A DNA stretch of 40,396 nucleotides from JACCYQ01 sp036675565 (lineage in GTDB: Bacteria > Bacteroidota > Bacteroidia > Chitinophagales > Chitinophagaceae). Position numbers and translations under genes: made by a program. Under the pieces are notes generated by a model that worked only from the letters and a program-made list of their open reading frames with translations, did not search any database and had not been told where the DNA came from. Position 1 is the stretch's first letter; each line of letters starts with the position of its first letter. Positions 24,120-31,847 of the stretch are shown here, piece after piece. Location of the stretch: assembly GCA_036675565.1 (NCBI GenBank), contig JAKFER010000309.1:1-40396 (forward strand), in the 5' to 3' direction.

Positions 24120-24608
24120 TCAACCGGGGATATTCTGCGTTGAGAGAGACCTGTTATGTTCAATGATGTGATGTAAAATTTCGGTTGATCCCTTTTCTGT
24201 ATTAACCAGGTCATGAAGCGTAACTTTTTCAAGCAATTGATCCATGGTATACTGTATCATTTGCCAAAGAGAACGAGCGGAACAATCAACTGAATTTGTG
24301 CAAAATTTTACGGAACCTTTATGCAATCCGCAAAATTCATTATTGAAAATCACACCACCCAGGGCTTTCAATACGTCATTGATAATAATTTCTTTAGCAG
24401 GTTTGGCAAGAATGTAACCACCTTTGTAGCCTGGAGTACTGTTAATCAATTCTGCCATTCGTAATATTCGTGTAAGCTTGGCAATGTAATGACTGCTCAA
24501 TCCTTCCGCTTCGCTTAATTGAGGGATACTCATACCCGTTACATCTTTGCAACCTGCAATACGTATCAATATTCTTAAGCCATATTCTTCCTGCGCAGTA
24601 ATTTTCAT
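24120..24608 (-). CDS. Rrf2/IscR-like transcriptional regulator
   Basis: The 162-residue regulator has the Rrf2 winged helix (about 1-80; MKITAQEEYGLRILIRIAG, LSSHYIAKLTRILRMAELI, GYKGGYILAKPAKEI). It also has three cysteines, C93, C103 and C109, where IscR carries its [2Fe-2S] ligands (C92, C98, C104). The first spacing is longer (nine residues instead of five), so cluster binding is likely but not proven. It is the last gene of the suf operon, 22 bases after sufT. This placement suggests feedback control of Fe-S cluster synthesis; the 6-4-6 inverted repeat before sufB is the natural candidate operator. The stop is followed by the osmC promoter region. Confidence 0.87.
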   Translation of the reverse strand: MKITAQEEYGLRILIRIAGCKDVTGMSIPQLSEAEGLSSHYIAKLTRILRMAELINSTPGYKGGYILAKPAKEIIINDVLKALGGVIFNNEFCGLHKGSVKFCTNSVDCSARSLWQMIQYTMDQLLEKVTLHDLVNTEKGSTEILHHIIEHNRSLSTQNIPG

Positions 24609-24630
24609 TTTTGTTATTGTTTATTTCTAT

Positions 24631-24942
24631 TTAAAGAAAACCCAATTCAAGTTGTGCTGCTTCTGACATCATGCTTTTATTCCAGGGTGGAGTCCATGTT
24701 ACGGCAACATGTACATCATTTACACCTTCAATCTGTCTTACTTTCTGATCCACTTCAACAGGTAAAGATTGTGCTGCCGGGCAACTGGGCGCAGTCAGCG
24801 TCATTACCACCTGCACATTATTGATAGGCAGAATGGAAACCTCGTAGATCAAACCCAGTTCATAAATGCTGACAGGTATCTCGGGGTCGAAAATTGTCTG
24901 CAAAACCGCTATTACTTTTTCTTTCAGTGCGTCTGTTTCCAT
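24631..24942 (-). CDS. sufT: SufT / MIP18 (DUF59) family Fe-S assembly protein
   Basis: The 103-residue protein is a single DUF59/MIP18 domain: VIAVLQTIFDPEIPVSIYELGLIY, VVMTLTAPSCPAAQSLP with the conserved Cys, and VAVTWTPPWNKSMMSEAA. SufT-type proteins help mature Fe-S proteins and are commonly encoded at the end of suf operons; related PaaD proteins act in phenylacetate epoxidation, which the context argues against. It starts 8 bases after sufE. Confidence 0.9.
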   Translation of the reverse strand: METDALKEKVIAVLQTIFDPEIPVSIYELGLIYEVSILPINNVQVVMTLTAPSCPAAQSLPVEVDQKVRQIEGVNDVHVAVTWTPPWNKSMMSEAAQLELGFL

Positions 24943-24950
24943 TGCTATAA

Positions 24951-25388
24951 TCAGTTTGCGTTCTTTAATTTAAATGCTAAAGCATAATTTTTCATTTGTT
25001 TTACCATAGCCAGTAATCCATTAGCACGGGTTTGGGCAAGGTGTGACATCATGCCGATCTCTTTAATGAAATCCAGGTTTGCATTGATTATTTTATCAGC
25101 CTCCTGCCCGGATAAAACACGGATCAACATGCTGATTAATCCTTTCACGATCACTGCATCACTGTCTGCTTTATAAAAGATCTTTCCGTTTTCATAATCT
25201 GCCGTTAACCAAACAGTGGACTGACATCCACGTACACGGTTCTCATCTTTTTTATATTGATCATCCAATGGTGGCAACTTTTTTCCCAGGTCAATGATGT
25301 ACTCATATTTATCATCCCAGGAATCGAACAATGAAAATTCTTCCACTATTTCGTTTTCAGTCGCCTCTATTGTTCTTGTTTCATTCAT
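24951..25388 (-). CDS. sufE: Cysteine desulfuration protein SufE
   Basis: The 145-residue SufE accepts persulfide sulfur from SufS and passes it to the SufBCD scaffold. The fold starts with EEFSLFDSWDDKYEYIIDLGKKLP, and the active-site cysteine is in NRVRGCQSTVWL. The C-terminal NGLLAMVKQMKNYA is also typical. It begins 3 bases after the sufS stop, indicating translational coupling. Length and motifs are normal. Confidence 0.95.
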   Translation of the reverse strand: MNETRTIEATENEIVEEFSLFDSWDDKYEYIIDLGKKLPPLDDQYKKDENRVRGCQSTVWLTADYENGKIFYKADSDAVIVKGLISMLIRVLSGQEADKIINANLDFIKEIGMMSHLAQTRANGLLAMVKQMKNYALAFKLKNAN

Positions 25389-25391
25389 TTA

Positions 25392-26636
25392 TTATAACAA
25401 CATTTTTATAGCCTTTCTTAAACGGGTAACCATTACATCAATTTCTTCTTTCGTATTATAAACTGCAAAAGAAGCTCGTACTGTACCAGGAATTCCAAAA
25501 CGTTTCATCAGTGGTTGTGTACAATGATGCCCTGTTCTTACAGCAATGCCGGCATTATCTAACAAAATGCCAAGATCCTGCGGATGTATATTATCTACCA
25601 CGAATGAAACAACACTTATTTTGTTTGGAGCATCACCGATAATTCTCAATCCTTCAATTTCTTCCAATTGAGCAGTTGCGTGTGCCAATAATTCATTTTC
25701 ATGGACACGAATATTTTCTTTGCCCATTTGATTGATGAAATCAATGGCTGTTTTTAATGCAATCGTATCTGCAATATTCGGAGTGCCTGCTTCAAATTTA
25801 TAGGGCAGATCAGCATAGGTAGTTCCATCAAAAGAGACTTCTTTGATCATTTCTCCACCACCTAAAAAAGGCGGCATGGATTCGAGTAATTGTTTTTTCC
25901 CATACAATCCGCCAATGCCAGTGGGTCCATAAAACTTATGTGCGGAGAATGCAAAAAAATCGCAATCCATTTCCTGTACATCAATATCCAGGTGTACAGT
26001 TGACTGGGCTCCATCTATCAACACCAATGCGCCGATATTATGAGCTGATTCAATTATTTTATTAACCGGGTTTACTACGCCCATTGCATTTGATACATGA
26101 ACTATAGAAACCAGTTTTGTTTTTTTGCTTAATAATTTTTCAAATTCATCCAACAATAATTCACCGTGATCATTAACGGGAATTACTTTCAGCACTGCAC
26201 CTTTCTCCTGGCACAGCATCTGCCATGGTACAATATTGGAATGATGCTCCATCGTTGAAATAATGATCTCATCACCGGCTTGTATGTTTTGTCTTCCCCA
26301 GGTGTAAGCAACAAGGTTGATACTTTCCGTTGTGCCTTTGGTGAAAATTATTTCTTCTCTGGAACCGGCATTAATAAACTTCTGTACGGCATCCCGGCTT
26401 AATTCAAAAGCCGCAGTGGCTTCTTCTGCCAATGTGTGAATACCACGGTGAATGTTTGCATTATATCCATTGTAGTAATCTACCAAAACATCAATAACAG
26501 TTTGTGGTTTTTGTGTTGTTGCTGCGTTATCAAAATAAACCAATGGCTTTCCTTTCACCTCGCGGTTCAATACCGGGAACTGCTGGCGGATAGCCATTAC
26601 ATCCAGGTTGTTTTCTATGGTTGCAGTATTCCTCAT
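25392..26636 (-). CDS. sufS: Cysteine desulfurase SufS
   Basis: This 414-residue PLP enzyme removes sulfur from cysteine as a SufS-bound persulfide for Fe-S cluster assembly. It has the N-terminal IRQQFPVLNREVKGKPLVYFDNAATTQKP-type start, HSNIVPWQ, the PLP lysine in FFAFSAHKFYGPTGIGG, and the catalytic cysteine in RTGHHCTQPLMKR, the group II (SufS) signature. The gene overlaps the end of sufD by 4 bases and is followed by sufE after 3 bases, so expression is coupled. Start ATG. Confidence 0.96.
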   Translation of the reverse strand: MRNTATIENNLDVMAIRQQFPVLNREVKGKPLVYFDNAATTQKPQTVIDVLVDYYNGYNANIHRGIHTLAEEATAAFELSRDAVQKFINAGSREEIIFTKGTTESINLVAYTWGRQNIQAGDEIIISTMEHHSNIVPWQMLCQEKGAVLKVIPVNDHGELLLDEFEKLLSKKTKLVSIVHVSNAMGVVNPVNKIIESAHNIGALVLIDGAQSTVHLDIDVQEMDCDFFAFSAHKFYGPTGIGGLYGKKQLLESMPPFLGGGEMIKEVSFDGTTYADLPYKFEAGTPNIADTIALKTAIDFINQMGKENIRVHENELLAHATAQLEEIEGLRIIGDAPNKISVVSFVVDNIHPQDLGILLDNAGIAVRTGHHCTQPLMKRFGIPGTVRASFAVYNTKEEIDVMVTRLRKAIKMLL

Positions 26637-27958
26637 ACTAAATCCTCCTCTTCGTGAGGGATGGGAAATTCAAGTCGTTGAGAAATTATTTGATCCACAT
26701 AATGACGAATGGCGGCTGGTTTAATATGTTCCAGAACATCTACTGCAAAAGCCTGTACCAATAAAGCCCTGGCCATTTTTTCACTCACACCTCTTGATCT
26801 TAAATAAAACAAACCTTCATCATCCAGTTTACCAACGGTACATCCATGCGAACATTTAACATCATCTGCAAAAATTTCTAACTGTGGTTTGGCATTAACC
26901 GTTGCACCTTCTGAAAGCAAAATATTTTTGTTTGACTGATACGCATTTGTTTTTTGTGCAATTTGGCGAACAAATATTTTACCGTTAAAAACGCCGGTAG
27001 CATCATCATTTAAAATGCCTTTATACAATTGATTGCTTAAACAATGTGGACTCTTATTATCAACTACAGTATGATTATCTACATGCGTTTTACCTGATTG
27101 AAAATACAAGCCATACAAATGAGCTTCGCAATGATCCGCTTCCATTACCACGTTCAGGTTATTGCGTACAATATCCCCATTTAAAGAAATGGTTACCGTA
27201 TGTGTAAAGCTTTTTCCAAGCTGCCGGATATGCGTTGTACTCACTTGGCTGGCATGGCTGGCATCATTTTGAATTTTGTAATATTCAACAATGGCATTTT
27301 GTTCCACCACTATTTCCATTACCTGGTTGGTAAAACTTGCGGATGATCCAAGTGTTGTATATGTTTCTACGATCTGCACCTGTGCATTTTCGCTGATGTG
27401 AACGAGGCTGCGGGGTTGAGCAAGAATATTGGCAGATCTTGCATCGGTAATATTATAAATGTAAACCGGGTGCTCAGGCGCTTTTCCTTTCTTTACATGA
27501 ATAAAAACACCTCCATGAACAAAGGCTGTATTCAATGCATTGATACCATCATTTAAATAGTTACTGCTATGACCTAAGTGTGTATTAACGATTCCGCTGT
27601 ATTCATTTTGTGCAGCCAGTTCTAATGGTACAATGATCAAATCTTCAGAACGGATGTTAGAAAAGGAAGTTGAGAAAATTCCATTGATGAATACCAGTTC
27701 ATTTGCTTCAGCATGGTCCGGTAAACGGATGGCATCAATATCAGCTATTGAAATATTTACTTCATCAACCGGGAAATCATATGCTTTATTGAAAACGCTG
27801 CCAATGCGAGTGTATTTCCATTCTTCATTTCTTGATGTAGGAATACCTTTTTCAGCAAATTCATCAAACGATCTTTGACGAATAGCTTCCAGGTTACTAC
27901 CCTGTTCTTTGGATTGCAACTGTTCAAAATGTTCTTTAAAATATGCTATTGTGTTCAT
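26633..27958 (-). CDS. sufD: Fe-S cluster assembly scaffold protein SufD
   Basis: The 441-residue protein is the SufD partner of the SufBC2D scaffold complex. The C-terminal UPF0051/SufBD core has the family pattern AQPRSLVHISENAQVQIVE, VVDNKSPHCLSNQLYKGIL, QSNKNILLSEGATVNAKPQL, and DDVKCSHGCTVGKLDDEGLFYL, which includes the functionally important His. It lies between sufC and sufS, with 41 bases to sufC and a 4-base overlap with sufS. Length and layout are standard. Confidence 0.95.
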   Translation of the reverse strand: MNTIAYFKEHFEQLQSKEQGSNLEAIRQRSFDEFAEKGIPTSRNEEWKYTRIGSVFNKAYDFPVDEVNISIADIDAIRLPDHAEANELVFINGIFSTSFSNIRSEDLIIVPLELAAQNEYSGIVNTHLGHSSNYLNDGINALNTAFVHGGVFIHVKKGKAPEHPVYIYNITDARSANILAQPRSLVHISENAQVQIVETYTTLGSSASFTNQVMEIVVEQNAIVEYYKIQNDASHASQVSTTHIRQLGKSFTHTVTISLNGDIVRNNLNVVMEADHCEAHLYGLYFQSGKTHVDNHTVVDNKSPHCLSNQLYKGILNDDATGVFNGKIFVRQIAQKTNAYQSNKNILLSEGATVNAKPQLEIFADDVKCSHGCTVGKLDDEGLFYLRSRGVSEKMARALLVQAFAVDVLEHIKPAAIRHYVDQIISQRLEFPIPHEEEDLV

Positions 27959-27999
27959 TCATTTCTTTTTTATACTTAAACCACTTTCTTCACAAAAGG

Positions 28000-28764
28000 C
28001 TAAACACTTAGTCCGGCAGGTATATCATTCTTAATAAAATCATATCCTCTTTCTTCCAGCTCAAGTGCCAATTCTTTTGGTCCTGATTTTACGATACGAC
28101 CATTGTACAATACATGTACAAAATCAGGTACGATATAATCAAGAAGGCGCTGATAGTGTGTTACCACCAATACGGCATTATCCTTATTGCGCAGTTTATT
28201 TACGCCATTAGCCACAATACGGATGGCATCGATATCCAGACCCGAATCGGTTTCATCAAGGATAGCCAGTTTGGGTTCAAGCATCGCCATTTGGAAAACT
28301 TCGTTGCGTTTTTTTTCACCACCAGAAAAACCTTCGTTCAACGGGCGACTCAATAATGATTTATCAATTTCCATCATGGCCATTTTCTCTTTCATCAGTT
28401 TCAAAAATGAAACAGCGTCCAGTGGTTCCTGTCCACGATATTTACGTACTTCGTTTACGGCGGTTTTGATAAAATTGGTGGTGCTTAATCCCGGAATTTC
28501 AACAGGGTATTGAAACGCAAGAAACAAACCTTCACCCGCTCTTTTTTCAGGAGAAAGATCAAGCAGATCTTTACCTAAGAACTGGACAGAACCTTCGGTT
28601 ACATCATAATCTTCACGACCAGCCAACACAGATGCGAGGGTACTTTTTCCGGAACCATTTGGTCCCATGATCGCATGGATTTCTCCAGCTTTTATTTCGA
28701 GGTTGATACCATTCAATATCTCTTTCCCTTCTACGTTAGCATGTAAATTTTTAATTGATAACAT
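28000..28764 (-). CDS. sufC: Fe-S cluster assembly ATPase SufC
   Basis: SufC is the soluble ABC-type ATPase of the SufBC2D complex. The 254 residues contain Walker A in IMGPNGSGKSTL, the Q-loop FLAFQYPVEIPG, the signature LNEGFSGGEKKRNE, Walker B in LAILDETDSGLD and the switch His in VVTHYQRLL. All residues for ATP hydrolysis are present. The 198-base gap to sufB upstream is unusually long for an operon and holds a tandem 8-bp repeat; a separate promoter for sufC cannot be excluded. Confidence 0.96.
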   Translation of the reverse strand: MLSIKNLHANVEGKEILNGINLEIKAGEIHAIMGPNGSGKSTLASVLAGREDYDVTEGSVQFLGKDLLDLSPEKRAGEGLFLAFQYPVEIPGLSTTNFIKTAVNEVRKYRGQEPLDAVSFLKLMKEKMAMMEIDKSLLSRPLNEGFSGGEKKRNEVFQMAMLEPKLAILDETDSGLDIDAIRIVANGVNKLRNKDNAVLVVTHYQRLLDYIVPDFVHVLYNGRIVKSGPKELALELEERGYDFIKNDIPAGLSV

Positions 28765-28928
28765 TTCTATTTCTTTATTTTAATTTTCTATTTTTTTGTT
28801 CAACAGGATTACTGCAGTACAAGAGTGCGACGCAAGTAAAGCCTTATAGTTGTTTTGTTGTTTGGCTAATAATAATCTATAATTATATTTTTACCAGAAA
28901 GCTATATCTAGTACCATTCCAACTAAAC

Positions 28929-28968
28929 AATTGTCAAATTGTCTAATTATCAAATTGCTTAATTATCC
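28929..28968. repeat. Five tandem degenerate 8-bp repeats overlapping the sufB stop
   Basis: The 40 bases divide exactly into AATTGTCA, AATTGTCT, AATTATCA, AATTGCTT and AATTATCC. The AATT core is invariant and the other positions vary. The array covers the last codon and stop of sufB and reaches into the sufB-sufC gap. It is too short and degenerate for CRISPR. It could be a slipped-strand microsatellite or part of a dispersed intergenic element. The rest of the gap (28765-28928) shows only an odd block with GTGCGACGCAAGTAAAGCC. Confidence 0.7.
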
Positions 28969-30444
28969 TACACTTCCTTCTAAACTAATAGCCAATAATT
29001 TTTGCGCTTCAACAGCAAATTCCATCGGCAACTGGTTCATTACTTCTTTGGCAAAACCATTAATAATTAATGCCACAGCAGTCTCCGTATCGATACCTCT
29101 TTGGTTACAATAAAAGATCTGGTCTTCGCCAATTTTTGATGTAGTGGCCTCGTGTTCTACCACGGCTGTATTGTTCTTTACTTCGATATACGGGAAAGTA
29201 TGTGCACCACATTTATCGCCCAGTAAAAGTGAATCACATTGGGAATAGTTGCGGGCATTGGTCGCATTTTTACCAACATGCACCAGGCCGCGATAACTAT
29301 TGTTACTATGACCGGCAGAGATCCCTTTGGATACGATCCGGCTTTTGGTATTTTTTCCCAGGTGCTGCATCTTGGTTCCGGTATCTGCCTGCTGGTAATT
29401 GTTTGTAACTGCAACAGAATAAAATTCCCCGGTTGAATTATCACCTTTCAGAATCACGCTGGGATATTTCCAGGTTATGGCTGAACCAGTCTCAACCTGT
29501 GTCCATGAAATTTTAGAATTATTTCCTTTACAAATACCCCGCTTGGTTACAAAATTGTAAATACCTCCTTTCCCGTCTTTATCGCCGGGATACCAGTTTT
29601 GAACGGTTGAATATTTGATCTCTGCATCGTCCATAGCAATCAACTCCACCACGGCTGCATGCAATTGGTTTTCGTCACGCATGGGTGCAGTGCAACCCTC
29701 CAGGTAACTTACATAACTCTGGTCCTCTGCTACGATCAGCGTTCTTTCAAACTGCCCCGTATTTTCTGCGTTGATGCGGAAATAAGTAGACAGTTCCATT
29801 GGGCAACGAACACCTTTTGGAATATAACAGAATGAACCATCGCTGAAAACAGCTGAATTCAAAGCTGAAAAATAATTATCTGTAACAGGCACTACTGAGC
29901 CAATGTATTTTTTAATTAGTTCAGGGTGTTCCTGGATGGCTTCGCTCATAGAGCAGAAAATAATCCCCATTTCGCCAAGTTGTTCACGGAATGATGTTGC
30001 TATAGAAACACTGTCGATTACTGCATCAACAGCCACACCCGTCAGGCGTTTTTGCTCATCCAAAGAAATACCCAGCTTTTCGAAAGTTCTGCGCAGTTCA
30101 GGATCAATTTCGTCCAAACTACCGGGTGCAATTTTTTGCTTGGGAGCCGAATAATAAATGATATCCTGGTAATTTATTGTAGGGAATTTTACATTGGCCC
30201 ACTTAGGTTCTTCCATTTTCAGCCATTGACGGTAAGCCTTTAGCCTCCATTCAAGCATCCATTCTGGTTCATTCTTTTTGGCTGATATAAAACGTACGAT
30301 ATCCTCACTCAGCCCCATGGGAGCCTCATCTGCCTCAATATCAGTGACAAATCCATATTTATATTCGTTCTGAACCGCTTGCTCGATCGTGCTAAGTTCA
30401 TTATCCATATCACTGGGTTTAAGCGGTAATATTTCTGTATTCAT
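28963..30444 (-). CDS. sufB: Fe-S cluster assembly scaffold protein SufB
   Basis: The 493-residue protein is the core SufB scaffold on which the nascent Fe-S cluster forms. Family markers include GVRCPMELSTYFRINAENTG, EGCTAPMRDENQLHAAVVEL, NWYPGDKDGKGGIYNF, and LLGDKCGAHTFPYIEVKN with the conserved Cys that corresponds to the essential cysteine of E. coli SufB, then VEHEATTSKIGEDQ with the conserved Glu. It is the first gene of the operon. A -7 element and an inverted repeat lie 109-142 bases upstream. The stop codon falls inside the tandem 8-bp repeat. Confidence 0.96.
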   Translation of the reverse strand: MNTEILPLKPSDMDNELSTIEQAVQNEYKYGFVTDIEADEAPMGLSEDIVRFISAKKNEPEWMLEWRLKAYRQWLKMEEPKWANVKFPTINYQDIIYYSAPKQKIAPGSLDEIDPELRRTFEKLGISLDEQKRLTGVAVDAVIDSVSIATSFREQLGEMGIIFCSMSEAIQEHPELIKKYIGSVVPVTDNYFSALNSAVFSDGSFCYIPKGVRCPMELSTYFRINAENTGQFERTLIVAEDQSYVSYLEGCTAPMRDENQLHAAVVELIAMDDAEIKYSTVQNWYPGDKDGKGGIYNFVTKRGICKGNNSKISWTQVETGSAITWKYPSVILKGDNSTGEFYSVAVTNNYQQADTGTKMQHLGKNTKSRIVSKGISAGHSNNSYRGLVHVGKNATNARNYSQCDSLLLGDKCGAHTFPYIEVKNNTAVVEHEATTSKIGEDQIFYCNQRGIDTETAVALIINGFAKEVMNQLPMEFAVEAQKLLAISLEGSVG

Positions 30445-30552
30445 TCGCTGTCTTTGATGATTTTTAAAAGGTTAAACACAAAACCAAGGGTTATTTTGAT
30501 GCTTTTTAAAGCGTTCTAAATGAAAACCAACCCGTTAAATTTTTAACAGGTA

Positions 30553-30586
30553 CAAAGGTAAGCATCTATTTATACTAAAAAGTATA
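30553..30586 (-). promoter_or_regulatory. suf operon promoter (-7 element) with candidate Rrf2/IscR operator
   Basis: The minus strand reads TACCTTTG at 30560-30553, a perfect TAnnTTTG -7 element. Ten bases upstream lies TATACT-AAAA-AGTATA (30571-30586), a perfect 6-4-6 inverted repeat that would cover the region between and around the -33 element. Its ATACT/AGTAT ends resemble the ends of IscR-type sites. The Rrf2 regulator encoded at the end of this operon is the likely binder. The rest of 30445-30704 shows no gene. Confidence 0.6.
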
Positions 30587-30704
30587 GAAAGAGGTTAAGA
30601 TATTTTTTAAACGCGGATTTTTCCTGAAAACGAAAGTTTTAAAGGTGGATAAAGATTGATTTTAAACAGGTACACCAACCGTTCAGCCTATATTAGTAAT
30701 ATTG

Positions 30705-31784
30705 ATGATGAAAAGGTTTTTAATATTCCTGTTTTTTAGCATATATGCTCATCTATTCATTATGGCCCAGGAAATACCTTCCATTGATTCCCTTTTAAAC
30801 AAATACCAGGGTGATAATACACCAGGCGCATCTTTAATGATCATCCAAAATGGTCATCCCGTTTTCCAAAAAACCTATGGTTTTGCAGACATAGAGAAAA
30901 ATACCCCGGTTCAGCCAGCAACAAATTTCAGGCTGGCATCCGTTACTAAACAATTTACAGCTACGGGTATTTTACAATTGGTAAATGAGGGTAAACTCAG
31001 TTTGGAGAATACATTAACCCAGGTTTTACCTGGCTTTCCTGGTTATGGAAATAAAATAACCATTAAACATCTATTAAACCATACTTCCGGCTTACCCGAT
31101 TATGAAAGCTATGTTGCTGACACTGCATTTAATCCGCAAATAAAAGACCAGGGCGTTTTGGATATTTTAATGAAAACAGATAGCGCCTATTTTGAGGCAG
31201 GCTCAAAATACCAGTACAGTAATTCTGCATATGCACTGCTTGCATTAATCATTGAAAAATATTCAGGACTCTCTTTTGCCAATTTTTTAAAGCATCACAT
31301 TTTTGAGCCATTAGGTATGGAAAAAACCATAGCTTACGAAAATGGAATTTCCAATATTGAAAACCGTGCATATGGTTACAGCCTGCAAAACGATCAATGG
31401 ATATTAAAGGACCAGAGTTCTACCAGTGCCGTGTTGGGTGATGGTGGTATCTATTCAAATATTGTAGACCTTTTTAAATGGGATCAATCGCTTTATACCG
31501 GGAAAGTTTTACCCCGGCAATGGATTCAAAAATCTTTTAGCTATAACTCATTAAATAATGAAGATTCCGTGCATTATGGTTTTGGCTGGCATTTAAAAAA
31601 GAATGTAAGAAATGAACAGGTGGTTTATCATACCGGCAGTACCACCAGTTTCAGGAATATATTTTATCGCATACCGGAAAAACAATTCAGTCTTATATTA
31701 TTAACCAACCGCAACCGGCCACAGGAAGAAGATATGGTTGGTTTGGCTGAAAAAATTATTGCCGCTTTTGATAAAAGAATGTAG
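30705..31784 (+). CDS. Serine hydrolase, beta-lactamase/PBP-like (class C / esterase type)
   Basis: The 359-residue exported protein has a signal peptide (FLIFLFFSIYAHLFIMAQ) and a beta-lactamase-fold domain. The S-x-x-K motif is SVTK (near residue 79, RLASVTKQFTATGI), the second motif is YSNSAYALLA, and the third is HTGSTTSFR in place of KTG. Such proteins include class C-like beta-lactamases, D-amino acid peptidases and esterases; the substrate is not predictable. I chose the first of two adjacent ATGs; a TTG one codon earlier is less likely. It is divergent from the suf operon and ends before a bidirectional terminator. Confidence 0.87.
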   Translation: MMKRFLIFLFFSIYAHLFIMAQEIPSIDSLLNKYQGDNTPGASLMIIQNGHPVFQKTYGFADIEKNTPVQPATNFRLASVTKQFTATGILQLVNEGKLSLENTLTQVLPGFPGYGNKITIKHLLNHTSGLPDYESYVADTAFNPQIKDQGVLDILMKTDSAYFEAGSKYQYSNSAYALLALIIEKYSGLSFANFLKHHIFEPLGMEKTIAYENGISNIENRAYGYSLQNDQWILKDQSSTSAVLGDGGIYSNIVDLFKWDQSLYTGKVLPRQWIQKSFSYNSLNNEDSVHYGFGWHLKKNVRNEQVVYHTGSTTSFRNIFYRIPEKQFSLILLTNRNRPQEEDMVGLAEKIIAAFDKRM

Positions 31785-31794
31785 AATCTCCACA

Positions 31795-31825
31795 AATAAA
31801 AAAAAAGCTGCACAACGGGCAGCTT
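31795..31825. terminator. Bidirectional intrinsic terminator between the serine hydrolase and nirK
   Basis: AAGCTGC (31805-31811) and GCAGCTT (31819-31825) form a 7-bp stem with a 7-base loop. On the minus strand it is followed by nine T residues, an ideal nirK terminator. On the plus strand it is followed by CTTCTTTC, so it can also serve the serine hydrolase gene. Confidence 0.8.
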
Positions 31826-31847
31826 CTTCTTTCATTTCGTAAACCTA

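Noticed and set aside
28929..28968. The octamer array as a CRISPR
   Set aside because: The units are 8 bp, degenerate, without spacers, and there are no cas genes.
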